From Nitrospinaceae bacterium (lineage in GTDB: Bacteria > Nitrospinota > Nitrospinia > Nitrospinales > VA-1): DNA of 64,000 bases. Location of the stretch: positions 18,157 through 82,156 of the forward strand of contig JAJDAZ010000062.1 in assembly GCA_029261595.1 (NCBI GenBank), given 5' to 3'. The position numbers and the translations under genes are program-made. Below are positions 38,474 to 48,766 of the stretch, piece by piece (position 1 is the stretch's first letter; every line of letters begins with the position of its first letter). The notes below the pieces were generated by a model, which searched no databases, was not told the origin of the DNA, and was given only the letters and a program-made list of their open reading frames with translations.

Positions 38474-39613
38474 CTATTCAGGAAGGTCTTGCTTGAGAGG
38501 CTTGCCGTAGCCGACCAGTTCCACATAGCCTTTGCCCTGGACCGGGCGGCCCTCAAAAGTTCCTTCGATGGAGACACTGCCCTCCCAATACGACCCGGAT
38601 ATGGAGCGCAAATGGGAAAGCTCCTGATCGGCCAGGTCGGGTTGGATGTTCAGCCGCGTGCCAAAATCCGCCAAAGTGATGACCCATCCTGCGGGATAGA
38701 TGATGTTCGTTTTCTTGCTGGTCCAGTCGCCCGTGACTTCGACGGAAAATTCGTCTTTGACCAGATGACGGGATTTGCTGTCGGGGGATACCAGCGTTCC
38801 GCTGGAAAAAGGGTCCACCCCACCGTCTTTCTGGCGCAATTGATACAGCATGATCTCGGTGTTGTTATCGAGTTTCAGCGAAAACCAGTCCCACCCCACC
38901 AGTTTGGGGTTCAATTGGTCGCTGGAGAATTCCCGGTCCATCCAACTGGTTCCTGTAACCTCATAGGCCTTCCCCTTGATGAAAACTTTTCCTGTGGTCT
39001 GCATTCGGGTGTAGGAAAAATAATGCGAGGCGTTGCCTTCCTGATCGCCTTTGCGGCTGATGCCACCCTTGCCGTGAAACACCATGTCTTTGACCGGAAT
39101 GAGTTTTAAATCCACCCCGGTTCCCGATTCGATGGCTTTCAGCCGATGCGCCCCGCCCCTCTCAGTAAGAACCCAATCCTCGTTCCACACCAGAAACCGG
39201 TCCGACCGGGCTCCGGCGTTGATCAGCCCTTTCCGGTTGATGCGTTCAAAGAAATGAAATTTTTTGCCGGCGATATCGGTCACCGTCAGGTGCGCGAAAT
39301 AAATCTGATCTATTTTCCATTTCGATGGGTTGGCGATTTTTTTGGTCCCCTCCAGAGCGACCCGGAAAAAAGTCATCTGGTACCCGAAGCGTTCCCCCTC
39401 TTTAGATTCAAGGTTGCCGGTGTAATACCACCACTCGATGCGGAAATCGTCGTGGGAAAAATGATCGCGCGGAAATTTGTATTGATACCCCGGCAGGGCC
39501 GGGCGGAAAGAAGACGTTTCTTCTGGTTGTGCAAAAGAATTTCCTGTCGATGCCAAAAAAAACAACAGCACCAAAAAAAAATTGGTATTATTTAGAAAAA
39601 CTGCATAAAACAT
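38474..39613 (-). CDS. Lipocalin-like AttH/CrtC-type secreted hydrolase-family protein
   Basis: Signal peptide MFYAVFLNNTNFFLVLLFFLASTGNSFAQ; FPRDHFSHDDFRIEWWYYTGNLESKEGERFGYQMTFFR; VTGTSWMDREFSSDQLNPKLVGWDWFSLKLDNNTEIMLYQLRQKDGG. Confidence 0.88.
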   Translation of the reverse strand: MFYAVFLNNTNFFLVLLFFLASTGNSFAQPEETSSFRPALPGYQYKFPRDHFSHDDFRIEWWYYTGNLESKEGERFGYQMTFFRVALEGTKKIANPSKWKIDQIYFAHLTVTDIAGKKFHFFERINRKGLINAGARSDRFLVWNEDWVLTERGGAHRLKAIESGTGVDLKLIPVKDMVFHGKGGISRKGDQEGNASHYFSYTRMQTTGKVFIKGKAYEVTGTSWMDREFSSDQLNPKLVGWDWFSLKLDNNTEIMLYQLRQKDGGVDPFSSGTLVSPDSKSRHLVKDEFSVEVTGDWTSKKTNIIYPAGWVITLADFGTRLNIQPDLADQELSHLRSISGSYWEGSVSIEGTFEGRPVQGKGYVELVGYGKPLKQDLPE

Positions 39614-39722
39614 CTCAAGGTCAATCCCAAAAATGCCGTCAATGATTAAGATAGGGTGTGAAAAAAATAACAGAGCTTGCAAGAGATTGCAAACGCTCGA
39701 ATTGACGTAAGGGAAAACGACT

Positions 39723-40679
39723 ATGAGAGTTTTAGTGACGGGTGCCGCAGGATTGTATGGAATCCATCTGGTCGACAACCTGGTTCAACGGCCGGACGTT
39801 TCGCACATCATAGGGGTCGACGACTTTTCGCGCAAATACTTCAAAAAAGACCCATTTATTAAATCCTCCCGGTTTGAGGAAAAGTTCACGCTCATCCGTA
39901 AGAAATTCTACGACCTGACCATTGAGGAACTGGATAAAATGAATGTGGACGTGGTCGTGCATCTTGCGGCCCATATTTCCATCCCGGAATCCATGGAACA
40001 GGCCAACGAATACTTCAAAAACAACGAATGGGGCACTTTCCGCCTCATGCAAACTCTTGTACGCACCGAAAACTGGCCGCTGATGGTTTACGCTTCTTCT
40101 CCGGAGGTGTACGGCAACCCCATCTACACGCCAATGGACACCAACCACCCCATGTTGCCCAGGAGCATTTACGCGGTCACCAAACTGGCGGCGGAAAAGC
40201 ATTGCAAGGCGATGCACGAATGGTATAAATATCCCGTTGTGGTGATCCGCAATTTCAACACCTTCGGCGAGAACCAGGACATTTCAGATCATTCCGGCGT
40301 CATCTCTAAGTTTATCCTGGATGCTCTTCGAAACGACCCCATGATCATTCATGACAACGGCGAGCAGACACGGGACTTCCAATATGTCGAGGACGCAGTC
40401 CGGGCCTATTCGCTGGTCATCACCAAAGATAAGCGGTTTTCCGGCAAAGTGTTCAATATCGGCACCAATAAACAGACTTCGATCAAACACCTGGCGCATC
40501 TGATAAAAGACCTGGCAGGGTCCCGATCCCCCATCATGAACCGGCCGGGCCGCTCGGCGGATCTGATGTCCCTGGAAGCCGATTATTCTTTAATCCGTGA
40601 ACAAACCGGATGGGAGCCCAAGGTCGGCCTGGAAGCGGGTTTGAAACGCACCATCCATTGGTACAGCCAACTGATATGA
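39723..40679 (+). CDS. NAD-dependent epimerase/dehydratase family protein (extended SDR)
   Basis: VLVTGAAGLYGIHLVDNLV, VVHLAAHISIPESMEQANEYFKNNEWGT, YASSPEVYG, YAVTKLAAEKHC. Confidence 0.92.
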   Translation: MRVLVTGAAGLYGIHLVDNLVQRPDVSHIIGVDDFSRKYFKKDPFIKSSRFEEKFTLIRKKFYDLTIEELDKMNVDVVVHLAAHISIPESMEQANEYFKNNEWGTFRLMQTLVRTENWPLMVYASSPEVYGNPIYTPMDTNHPMLPRSIYAVTKLAAEKHCKAMHEWYKYPVVVIRNFNTFGENQDISDHSGVISKFILDALRNDPMIIHDNGEQTRDFQYVEDAVRAYSLVITKDKRFSGKVFNIGTNKQTSIKHLAHLIKDLAGSRSPIMNRPGRSADLMSLEADYSLIREQTGWEPKVGLEAGLKRTIHWYSQLI

Positions 40680-41617
40680 AAGCTCTCGTCACCGGAGGCG
40701 CCGGGTTCATCGGGCGCTGGCTGGTCAAAAAACTGCTGGAAGAAAATTTCGAAGTCTGGGTCCTCGACAACCTGGAAAACGGACTTGAAAGCAATCTTGA
40801 GGAATTTCACAACCACCCTTTGCTCAAAGGAGTGGTTTACGATGATGTTCTGAACCCGAAAGCCCTCCATTCGATCTTTGAGTTCAAACCCGACATCGTT
40901 TACCATCTGGCGGCGCAAATCAACGTTCACGAAAGCCTTGAAATCCCCAATAAGGCGTTCGAAAGCAACATCAAGGGAACCTACAATATTCTGGAAGAAT
41001 GCCGGGCTTTGGGAACCAAGGTCATGCTCATGGGGACCTGCATGGTCTACGATATGGCGGAAAGTCACAAACCGATCAACGAAGACCATCCCCTCAAACC
41101 GACGTCCCCCTATGCGGCGTCCAAACTTTCGGCGGAAATCCTTGCGGAATCCTATCACCACAGCTACGGCCTGCCGGTCGTGACCTGCCGCCCGTTCAAT
41201 ACTTACGGGCCGTATCAGAAATACAATCTTGAAGGCGGCGTGGTATCGATTTTTGTCCGCAGGGTCATGGATGGAGGAATTCTGGAAATCTTCGGGGACG
41301 GAACCCAGACCCGGGATCTTTTGTACGTGGAGGACTGTGTGGGTTTTATTTATGCCGCTTCCCGTTCGGAAAAGGCCGTGGGACAGGTGATCAACGCCGG
41401 CTCCGGAACCGACATCGCCATCATGGATCTGGCCCGGATGATCTGCCCGGATGAAAACAAAATACGGCTGGTCAAGCACCATCATCCCCAGTCCGAGATT
41501 CCCAAGCTGGTTTGCGATTATTCCAAAGCCCGTTCCCTGCTCGGTTGGGAACCGAAAGTGGACCTTAAGACAGGGATCGAAAAGCTGAAAGAACAACTGC
41601 AGGAAGTATGCGTATAG
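40676..41617 (+). CDS. NAD-dependent epimerase/dehydratase family protein (extended SDR)
   Basis: MKALVTGGAGFIGRWLVKKLLEE, YHLAAQINVHESLEIPNKAFESNIKGTYNILEE, YAASKLSAEILAESY; ATG 40676 overlaps upstream TGA. Confidence 0.93.
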   Translation: MKALVTGGAGFIGRWLVKKLLEENFEVWVLDNLENGLESNLEEFHNHPLLKGVVYDDVLNPKALHSIFEFKPDIVYHLAAQINVHESLEIPNKAFESNIKGTYNILEECRALGTKVMLMGTCMVYDMAESHKPINEDHPLKPTSPYAASKLSAEILAESYHHSYGLPVVTCRPFNTYGPYQKYNLEGGVVSIFVRRVMDGGILEIFGDGTQTRDLLYVEDCVGFIYAASRSEKAVGQVINAGSGTDIAIMDLARMICPDENKIRLVKHHHPQSEIPKLVCDYSKARSLLGWEPKVDLKTGIEKLKEQLQEVCV

Positions 41618-42462
41618 GAGTGACCGGAGCCTCCGGATTCATCGGCGGCCATTTACTGAAAGCTCTAAAACAACTCCCCGGCGTCACCGTTTCCCCCCTC
41701 GTCCGCAAACGCAAAAACTCTCCCCCGACTCTTCCGGAGCTGAAAAATTTTGTCCAGGGCCAACACCTGATTTATCATCTGGCAGGGGTCAACCGGGGCC
41801 CCGATGAAGAAATTCTAAGCGCAAATATTCTGGGAACGCTAAGGCTTCTGGTCGCTGTCAAAACCTATGGGTCGCAGAAGACGCAAATTGTATTTGCCTC
41901 CTCATCGCAAGTGTATAAACAGAGGGAAAATCCGCTCAAAGAAACCCATGCAACCGAACCCGAATCGTTGTATGGTGTCAGCAAGAAAGCGGCGGAGGAT
42001 TTGATCCGGCTTTCCGGTTTAAAGCACATCGTATTGCGGCTCTCCAACGTCTATGGGCCCGGCTGCCGGCCCGATTATAATTCCGTCATCGCAACCTTTT
42101 GTGACCGAGCGGTACGGCGTCTTCCCCTGACGGTCGATGGCAACGGCAGACAACAGCGCGATTTTATTTATATCGACGATGTGGTTCGGGCGTTGATCGA
42201 AGCGGGAATGAAACGGCAAGACTCCAGGCGGGCGGTGTACAACATCAGCTCTGGAAAGGCGGCATCACTCAGGCAAGTGATCGGGAACATCAAACGCGCC
42301 GGGATGGGGGTGGATGTGCAATACATGAACGGACAGGGCGGCCAGTCCTATGGATGCGACCCCTCGCGTTTCTGCAAAGTCTATGCTTGGAAACCGAAAA
42401 CCTCGCTGGCAACGGGAATCAAACACACCTTGCGCGGGTTTGAAGAAGGATCAGGTTCATGA
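41608..42462 (+). CDS. NAD-dependent epimerase/reductase (CapF N-terminal-like)
   Basis: MRIGVTGASGFIGGHLLKALKQ, IYHLAGVNRGPDEEILSANILGTLRLL, SSSQVYKQ, YGVSKKAAEDLI; overlaps both neighbours. Confidence 0.88.
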   Translation: MRIGVTGASGFIGGHLLKALKQLPGVTVSPLVRKRKNSPPTLPELKNFVQGQHLIYHLAGVNRGPDEEILSANILGTLRLLVAVKTYGSQKTQIVFASSSQVYKQRENPLKETHATEPESLYGVSKKAAEDLIRLSGLKHIVLRLSNVYGPGCRPDYNSVIATFCDRAVRRLPLTVDGNGRQQRDFIYIDDVVRALIEAGMKRQDSRRAVYNISSGKAASLRQVIGNIKRAGMGVDVQYMNGQGGQSYGCDPSRFCKVYAWKPKTSLATGIKHTLRGFEEGSGS

Positions 42463-42863
42463 AAGGCATCAAAGTCCGGGACCTCGATAAAAAATCCGAT
42501 GACAGAGGCTGGCTCATTGAGATGCTCGGTGATGAGTTGCATGAAGAAAAAAAATCGTTCGGGCAAATCCACGTTTCCGTAGCTTATCCCGGCAAGGTCC
42601 GGGGCAACCATTACCATAAGCGAAAAACCGAATGGTTTTCCGTTCCCACCGGGAACGGACTGCTCTTGCTCAGGGATCTGGCAACCGGAGAAGAGGAAAC
42701 CATCCGCATGGGAGATAACGCGCTAAAAACCGTAAAGATCACCCCCGGCGTCCTCCACGCCATTAAAAACACCGGCACCAGTGACATGGCGCTCATCGTG
42801 TACACCGATGAGACCTTCGACCCCGCCGACCCCGACACCTATTACCAGAAAATTCTGGAATAG
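42459..42863 (+). CDS. Cupin protein, CapF/WbjC C-terminal-like (polysaccharide biosynthesis cupin)
   Basis: DDRGWLIEML..FGQIHVSVAYPGKVRGNHYHKRKTEWFSVPTGNGLLLLRDLATGEEETIRMG..VKITPGVLHAIKNTG. Confidence 0.85.
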   Translation: MKGIKVRDLDKKSDDRGWLIEMLGDELHEEKKSFGQIHVSVAYPGKVRGNHYHKRKTEWFSVPTGNGLLLLRDLATGEEETIRMGDNALKTVKITPGVLHAIKNTGTSDMALIVYTDETFDPADPDTYYQKILE

Positions 42864-42956
42864 CCCCCTGGCGGTCATGGTATCCTGACCCTCGACTTTC
42901 CCAAAATTCCGGTCCGCCTTTTCGATTGATGCCAACATGAACCCCGCTTTGAACTC

Positions 42957-44021
42957 ATGAAAATCACCTTCCTCCTCCCACACGTTCGGCTGAGCGGCGG
43001 CGTCAAGGCTCTTCTGGAGTACGCCAACCGGATTTCCCGGATGGGTCATGAGGTAAGCATTGTGGTTCCTGCTGAATCTCACCCGTGGTACCGGCTTGAT
43101 AAACAATTAAGCACCCTGGGGAAAAAACCGGAGCGAATGAGCGCGGAATCCGTCGACTGGTTTGACAATAAAGTTCCGATCACTCTTTTATCCAGTAACA
43201 ACACCGCTTTTATTCCCCCGGCCGATGTCCTGATCGCCACCGCGTGGCAAACGGCCCAGTTCGCCGCAAAGCTTCCCAGGGAAACGGGGGAAAAATTTTA
43301 CTTCATACAGCACTACGAGAGTTTGTGGACCAGGGATAAAGAACGCGCTGAACAAACCTACCGCCTGTCGTTTCAAAAAATCGTTATTTCCAGCTGGTTG
43401 AAGCAAATCATGGCGGACAACCATCAACAGGACGCGACCGTTCTGGTCACGCCAGTGGATAAAACCCTTTTCTCGTGTGAAGAAAAATCGTGGAACACGC
43501 CTCCCAGGGTCTGCCTGCTTCATCACGATTATGACTGGAAAGGGTACAAAGATGGAATCGCCGCCATCAAAATGGTGCGGTCGCAAAACCGGAAGGTCGA
43601 TTTGGTTGTTTTCGGGGAGAAGGTTAAAGACCCAAAGCCGCTGTATGAGGAAGCCGGGTTCGAGTTTGAATACCATTACCGCCCGACGGGGGACCGGGTG
43701 GCGAAGATCTTTGCCTCCTGCGATATATACCTTTGCCCAAGCTGGCATGAAGGATTAGGGATGCCGGCCATGGAAGCCATGGCCTGCCGGTGCGCCTTGG
43801 TCACGACAGATACCGGCGGTTCCCGTGATTATGCAATCGACAACCAAACGGCGCTCGTATCCGCCCCCAAAGATGTTGCAGGACTGACAGAGCATTTGAC
43901 CGCAGTCATTGACGATGAACAACTGATGATCCGGCTATCGGAAAACGGTCAAAAGAAAATAATGGAATTTGACTGGGAAAAAAACTGCCGGCGGTTGATC
44001 GACCTGTTCAAGAATCAATAA
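42957..44021 (+). CDS. Glycosyltransferase family 4 protein
   Basis: ITFLLPHVRLSGGVKALLEYANRISRMGHEVSIV; CPSWHEGLGMPAMEAMACRCALVTTDTGGSRDYA. Confidence 0.92.
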   Translation: MKITFLLPHVRLSGGVKALLEYANRISRMGHEVSIVVPAESHPWYRLDKQLSTLGKKPERMSAESVDWFDNKVPITLLSSNNTAFIPPADVLIATAWQTAQFAAKLPRETGEKFYFIQHYESLWTRDKERAEQTYRLSFQKIVISSWLKQIMADNHQQDATVLVTPVDKTLFSCEEKSWNTPPRVCLLHHDYDWKGYKDGIAAIKMVRSQNRKVDLVVFGEKVKDPKPLYEEAGFEFEYHYRPTGDRVAKIFASCDIYLCPSWHEGLGMPAMEAMACRCALVTTDTGGSRDYAIDNQTALVSAPKDVAGLTEHLTAVIDDEQLMIRLSENGQKKIMEFDWEKNCRRLIDLFKNQ

Positions 44022-44048
44022 AACCTTCCTGAAAATTTATAAACGGAT

Positions 44049-45065
44049 ATGAAAAAAGTTTCCGCCATCATCGTCAATTGGAATGGAAAGAATGAAACGG
44101 CAGACTGCGTACAGTCCCTTCTGGATCAGGATCACCCGGATATAGAAATCATCGTCAGTGACAACGGATCGACCGACGGCTCGATTGAATTTTTACGGGA
44201 GCGCTTTTCCACCGCCATCCAGCTGATGCTAAACGGTGAAAATCTCGGTTTTGGCACGGCGGTCAACCGCGGTTTTAAGGCGGCTGAAGGGGACTATCTC
44301 CTGTTTTTAAATAATGACCTGACCCTCGAGACGGGCTGCGTCCGCGAGCTCATCGCGCTTTTAGAATCGGATGACAGGACCGGGGCGGCGGTTCCAAAAA
44401 TTCTTTATTACGAAAAACGTGATGTTCTAAACTCCTTCGGAGTGAATATCCATTACAGCGGAATCGCCTGCCCCAACAAAATTGACGAGACCGATGACGC
44501 GGACCTGGATATCATCGAAACCGCCTGTGGCGGCATCTTCATGTTGCCAAGAAAGGTATACGAAACCGTCGGCGGATTCGATGAAGGTCTTTTTTTATAC
44601 CACGAGGATCACGATCTATCCTGGCGAATCCGGCTGGCAGGCTGGAAACTCATAGCGACTCCGAAGGCACTTCTTTATCATCATTACAAGTTTAATAAAG
44701 GCGTTAGAAAATTTTATTTTTCAGAAAAAAACCGTCTGCATATTCTGATAAAAAATCTGGAATGGAAAACCCTCGTCCTGATTTTTCCGACCCTGCTGGT
44801 GGTCGAGTGCGCGCAATGGGTCCATGCGGCCTTGAACGGATGGTTCCGGTTAAAACTTAAAAGCTATTATGAGTTGGCGATGCTTTTGCCCAGCATCCTG
44901 AAAAAAAGAAGTGCGTTACAAACGAGTCGAAAAATTCCTGATGGAGAAATCGTCCGGCTTTACCAGGGAAAGCTGGCGGTGGCGGGAATGAATCATCCGC
45001 TGATGAAAAATGTTTTGAGCCCCTTGCTCAACGCCTACTGGCGGTTGATTCGCAGTTGGATATGA
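44049..45065 (+). CDS. Glycosyltransferase family 2 protein (rhamnosyltransferase-like)
   Basis: VSAIIVNWNGKNETADCVQSLLDQDHPDIEIIVSDNGSTDGSIEFLRERF, NLGFGTAVNRGFKAAEGDYLLFLNNDLTLE, LFLYHEDHDLSWRIRLAGWKL. Confidence 0.95.
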   Translation: MKKVSAIIVNWNGKNETADCVQSLLDQDHPDIEIIVSDNGSTDGSIEFLRERFSTAIQLMLNGENLGFGTAVNRGFKAAEGDYLLFLNNDLTLETGCVRELIALLESDDRTGAAVPKILYYEKRDVLNSFGVNIHYSGIACPNKIDETDDADLDIIETACGGIFMLPRKVYETVGGFDEGLFLYHEDHDLSWRIRLAGWKLIATPKALLYHHYKFNKGVRKFYFSEKNRLHILIKNLEWKTLVLIFPTLLVVECAQWVHAALNGWFRLKLKSYYELAMLLPSILKKRSALQTSRKIPDGEIVRLYQGKLAVAGMNHPLMKNVLSPLLNAYWRLIRSWI

Positions 45066-45170
45066 AAAAATACCAGGGTTTTTGGGTCGCTCCCCATTTC
45101 GATTGACATATGACAAAATATTTGCAATTTTTGATGACGAATTAACAACATCCAATAGCAAGGAGAACTG

Positions 45171-45401
45171 ATGGCTTACGAGAATTCACCCCATTTTGTA
45201 GATGAAACTCCCGGAATCAAATATTATTGCACCTGCGGCGAATCCGCGAACAAACCCTACTGCGACGGCTCGCACGAAACCAAGGGAACCGAGAAATCCC
45301 CAAAAGAGCATGTCATGGAAGAAGCCAAACGAGTGGTGATCTGCGACTGCGGCCACACCGGGAATTCGCCTTTTTGCGACGGGGCCCACTCGAAATTGTA
45401 A
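45171..45401 (+). CDS. CDGSH iron-sulfur domain protein (two CDGSH-type motifs)
   Basis: YYCTCGESANKPYCDGSHETKG and VICDCGHTGNSPFCDGAHSKL. Confidence 0.95.
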   Translation: MAYENSPHFVDETPGIKYYCTCGESANKPYCDGSHETKGTEKSPKEHVMEEAKRVVICDCGHTGNSPFCDGAHSKL

Positions 45402-45491
45402 ATCATCATCTACAATAAAATCGGCTCTATACCTTTGCCACACAGTCGAGCTTGAAGATGGCCTCTATCTATATACATGTATGAGACGGGA

Positions 45492-46526
45492 TTAAGAAAA
45501 AAATGACTTGTAGTGTCCATATTGATTTTGTAAGTGCTCGTTCTCTCGTTTTTTTCTTTTTTCTCTCAGCTTTCTATTTAACTTTAGAAACACATGAAAG
45601 GGAGGAAAATATTTGCTAATTAAAGCCAATGAGGAAATGTAAAAGTATTTTCCCCATTCCTTATAGCTGTCCTTAAAGACATTTGCGGAAAAATGCGCTT
45701 CTTTAAATTTTTTGCTTAAAATAGCCGTTTTAGCTTGATGAATTAACATCCGCCGAAATTGTCTTCTTAAAGACCTTTCAATGGATTTTTGTATTTCAGG
45801 CGGATAGATAGGATTGCTCTCAATTTTTCGTATGACCTTTTCCCATTGCGGCCATCTAAATATCGCTTCATTTTGTATGGACGCATTGTCACTATGACGA
45901 ATGAACAAAACCCCGGGGTTTTGGGTCACTACAAAAGGATAACGATAAGCAATTCGGAACATATAATCCCAATCAGAAATCAAATCTACCTCATCGTCGT
46001 AGGTTCCTACTTTTTCAAGAAGCTCTTTCCTGAAAACGACTCCGGCCAAGACATTGGGATCTTTTAAGAGAGTAAGTATTCCTTCGGGAGGCGGGTAAAA
46101 CCTGGATTTGAAGTTTTTTCGAAGACTGACGTTGTGGATATCGCCCTTATCTGTAATAAATACAATTTGTGCCGCGGAAAACATAGCTTCCGGATGATTG
46201 CTGAATCCATCAACGGTGCTCTCAATAAATTCCGGCAGAAGAATATCGTCATCAGCATGAAGCATGAAAAAGGGTGAATCGACTTTACTGAATCCGGTCT
46301 GAACATTCCCGACCACGCCGAGGTTTTTTTTCTGACAATAATAAAAAATTCTGGAATCATTTTTTCGCAGGTTTTCGACAACGGACGCGGTATCATCCCC
46401 GGACGAATCATCGTAAACACATACTTTAATGTTTTTGTATGTTTGGTTTAATGCGCTTAATATAGCCCTTTTAAGCAGTTTTGGTCGCTTATAAGTGGGA
46501 ATAATTATAGTTACGACTGGATCCAT
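45492..46526 (-). CDS. Glycosyltransferase family 2 protein
   Basis: VVTIIIPTYKRPKLLKRAILSALNQTYKNIKVCVYDDSSGDDTASVV, FMLHADDDILLPEFIES. Confidence 0.92.
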   Translation of the reverse strand: MDPVVTIIIPTYKRPKLLKRAILSALNQTYKNIKVCVYDDSSGDDTASVVENLRKNDSRIFYYCQKKNLGVVGNVQTGFSKVDSPFFMLHADDDILLPEFIESTVDGFSNHPEAMFSAAQIVFITDKGDIHNVSLRKNFKSRFYPPPEGILTLLKDPNVLAGVVFRKELLEKVGTYDDEVDLISDWDYMFRIAYRYPFVVTQNPGVLFIRHSDNASIQNEAIFRWPQWEKVIRKIESNPIYPPEIQKSIERSLRRQFRRMLIHQAKTAILSKKFKEAHFSANVFKDSYKEWGKYFYISSLALISKYFPPFHVFLKLNRKLREKRKKRENEHLQNQYGHYKSFFS

Positions 46527-46700
46527 TGTTTAATGAAAATCAAAGGTGTTTTTTTTTGGATAGATATCTGCAACTTGGCCTACGGGTGAAAATGGTATCG
46601 CATTTTTCCACCGAGTTTTTTGGCTCTTCCCCAACCGTCATTTTATGAGATTATGCTTTCTGAAGTTAATACTGTTCCCTCTCAGAATTCCGGCGAGACT

Positions 46701-47321
46701 TCAACTCTCTTTGGATTTCAATTGGTGCATCAGATAGGAAGTGATGATATGGTCTAAAATCAGGTGGGCATCTTCAACCGGTCCATATTCCCCTTTAGGG
46801 GTTTGTAAGAGGATGGTATGATCAGCAAGCTTCCCCAGTTCACCGCCGTCGAACCCAGTCAGGGCAACCGCGACTCCTCCTCTTTTTTGTGCCAGTTTCG
46901 CCGCGTTAATAACGTTTGGGCTGTTTCCACTGGCAGAGATCGTAACCAGCACATCGCCTTCATTAAAAAGAAATTCCATCTGTCTTGTAAAAATGGACTC
47001 ATACCCATAATCGTTCCCCACTGCAGTAATATGGGACACATTATCCGTCAGACTTAAAACCCGAAACCCTTCACATTTCACCTTGTTACCGAGTTGGGCA
47101 AGGTCCTGGGAAAAGTGAGACGCCGTTGCCGCACTACCGCCGTTGCCGACAAAATAAATCGTCTTGGCATTTTTTCTGGCTTCCAAAAATACATTGACAA
47201 CTTGTTCGACCGATTTTCCGTCTATCCGGCTCAGCAATTTATGCAGATAGTCTACATAGGATTGATAGAAATCGGTCAAACCTTCTGATTGCTCCAAAAT
47301 TTTTTGTAAATGCGTGTCCAT
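46701..47321 (-). CDS. SIS-domain isomerase (GmhA/phosphoheptose isomerase-like)
   Basis: TIYFVGNGGSAATASHFSQDLAQLG, DVLVTISASGNSPNVINAAKLAQKRGGVAVALTGFDGGELGKLADHTILL, EDAHLILDHIITSYLM. Confidence 0.88.
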   Translation of the reverse strand: MDTHLQKILEQSEGLTDFYQSYVDYLHKLLSRIDGKSVEQVVNVFLEARKNAKTIYFVGNGGSAATASHFSQDLAQLGNKVKCEGFRVLSLTDNVSHITAVGNDYGYESIFTRQMEFLFNEGDVLVTISASGNSPNVINAAKLAQKRGGVAVALTGFDGGELGKLADHTILLQTPKGEYGPVEDAHLILDHIITSYLMHQLKSKES

Positions 47322-47752
47322 ATTACGTTTTCTTATCCCGGGAAATTGGGAATAAGGTGTATAAATAACTAAATAGTAACGACTTTTACGTCAAAGGAAA
47401 TCTTCGCTCTGCGTTAGCCTACAGGTTTTAACATTTTTAAGTTTGGGTTTCTACTGCAGATCTTCAGTCAGAAGAATATATTCTTGACTAATGACTGAAC
47501 AATCCATAAAATTTTTCAAAAAAATGTATTCATCCAGCGATCTCATCCTAAAATAAAACCTTAATCGATTGCATCACGGGTTCAGGTAATTCCAGTCTTC
47601 AAGAAGCGTTGATGGGAGAAAGGCCCTCCTGGAATATTTTTTTTCGATTCCACCTGGCCGACACATTAACGGGTCATAGGAATTAACTTCGGCTTTTTAT
47701 CTGGGGATTTTCACTTCAATCCCTTCTGTCACCAACTTTTGGCACTTTGGCG

Positions 47753-48718
47753 ATGATTCCATTATTTGACCGCAATTCCCTGGAAGTTCAATCTCTAAAT
47801 CAACGCGATCACGACCTGGATCATAGAGCGATCCGCCCTTTGGAAAAAAGTGAGTCCCCGGATCTCAAAAATAAAATGCGCTCGGTCGCTGAAAACATCG
47901 TCCGAGCCAGGAAACTCAACAGTTCCATTGTCCTGATGATGGGTGGCCACGTGATCCGTTCCGGGGTACAACACTATCTGATTGATTTAATGAAGCGGGG
48001 GTTCATCGGAGGCTTGGCGGTGAACGGTTCGGGGATCATCCACGACTATGAACTCGCCCTGATCGGAGCCACGACCGAAAGTGTCGCCCGGTATATTAAA
48101 AATGGACAATTCGGGTTGTGGAAAGAAACCGGACAATTGAACGATATTATCAACCGGGCCTATGCTGACGATCCGAGGACGGGGATGGGGGAAGCCATCG
48201 GTCGAGCCATCCACGAGGGAGACTACCCGCACAAAAACGTCAGTCTTTTTGCGACCGGATACCAGTTGAAAATCCCATTGACCGTTCATGTGGGGATCGG
48301 GTATGACATCATCCATGAGCATCCCAACTGCGACGGCGCCGCGACCGGAGCTCTTTCGTACAACGATTTTCTAAGATACACCTCCCTGATTCAAAACCTG
48401 GAAAACGGAGTCATGATGAATTTTGGAAGTGCCGTCATGGCTCCCGAAATTTTTTTAAAAGCCCTCAGCATGGCTAGAAACGTAGCCCGTCAAAAAGGGT
48501 CGACCATCCAACACTTTTCTACATTAGTGTGCGATCTTCACGATCTTCCAACTGACTTCTCAAAAGAGTCTTCGAAGGATAATCCGGGATATTATTACCG
48601 CCCCTGGAAAACCATGCTGGTCAGGACCGTGGCCGACGGAGGAAAAAGCTATTATATTCAAGCACAACATGCAGATTCCATTCCCGCGCTTTGGACTGCC
48701 ATTAACGAGGTAGAATAG
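47753..48718 (+). CDS. Deoxyhypusine-synthase-like protein (hypothetical)
   Basis: SIVLMMGGHVIRSGVQHYLIDLMKRGFIGGLAVNGSGIIHDYELALIGATTESVARYIKNGQFGLW; resembles the DHS fold by motif; ORF track start 47747 (TTG), ATG at 47753 preferred. Confidence 0.55.
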   Translation: MIPLFDRNSLEVQSLNQRDHDLDHRAIRPLEKSESPDLKNKMRSVAENIVRARKLNSSIVLMMGGHVIRSGVQHYLIDLMKRGFIGGLAVNGSGIIHDYELALIGATTESVARYIKNGQFGLWKETGQLNDIINRAYADDPRTGMGEAIGRAIHEGDYPHKNVSLFATGYQLKIPLTVHVGIGYDIIHEHPNCDGAATGALSYNDFLRYTSLIQNLENGVMMNFGSAVMAPEIFLKALSMARNVARQKGSTIQHFSTLVCDLHDLPTDFSKESSKDNPGYYYRPWKTMLVRTVADGGKSYYIQAQHADSIPALWTAINEVE

Positions 48719-48766
48719 AAACAGTGAAAAATCTGACATCCCAATCACCCCAAGCGATCAAGCCCT

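Noticed and set aside
38474-39613. Full AttEFGH-type transporter locus
   Set aside because: Only the AttH/lipocalin-like gene is present; neighbours are a KAP-like NTPase and sugar epimerases.
40583-41596. 337-aa minus-strand ORF antisense to an SDR epimerase
   Set aside because: Shadow ORF; the plus-strand frame has clear NAD-binding and catalytic motifs.
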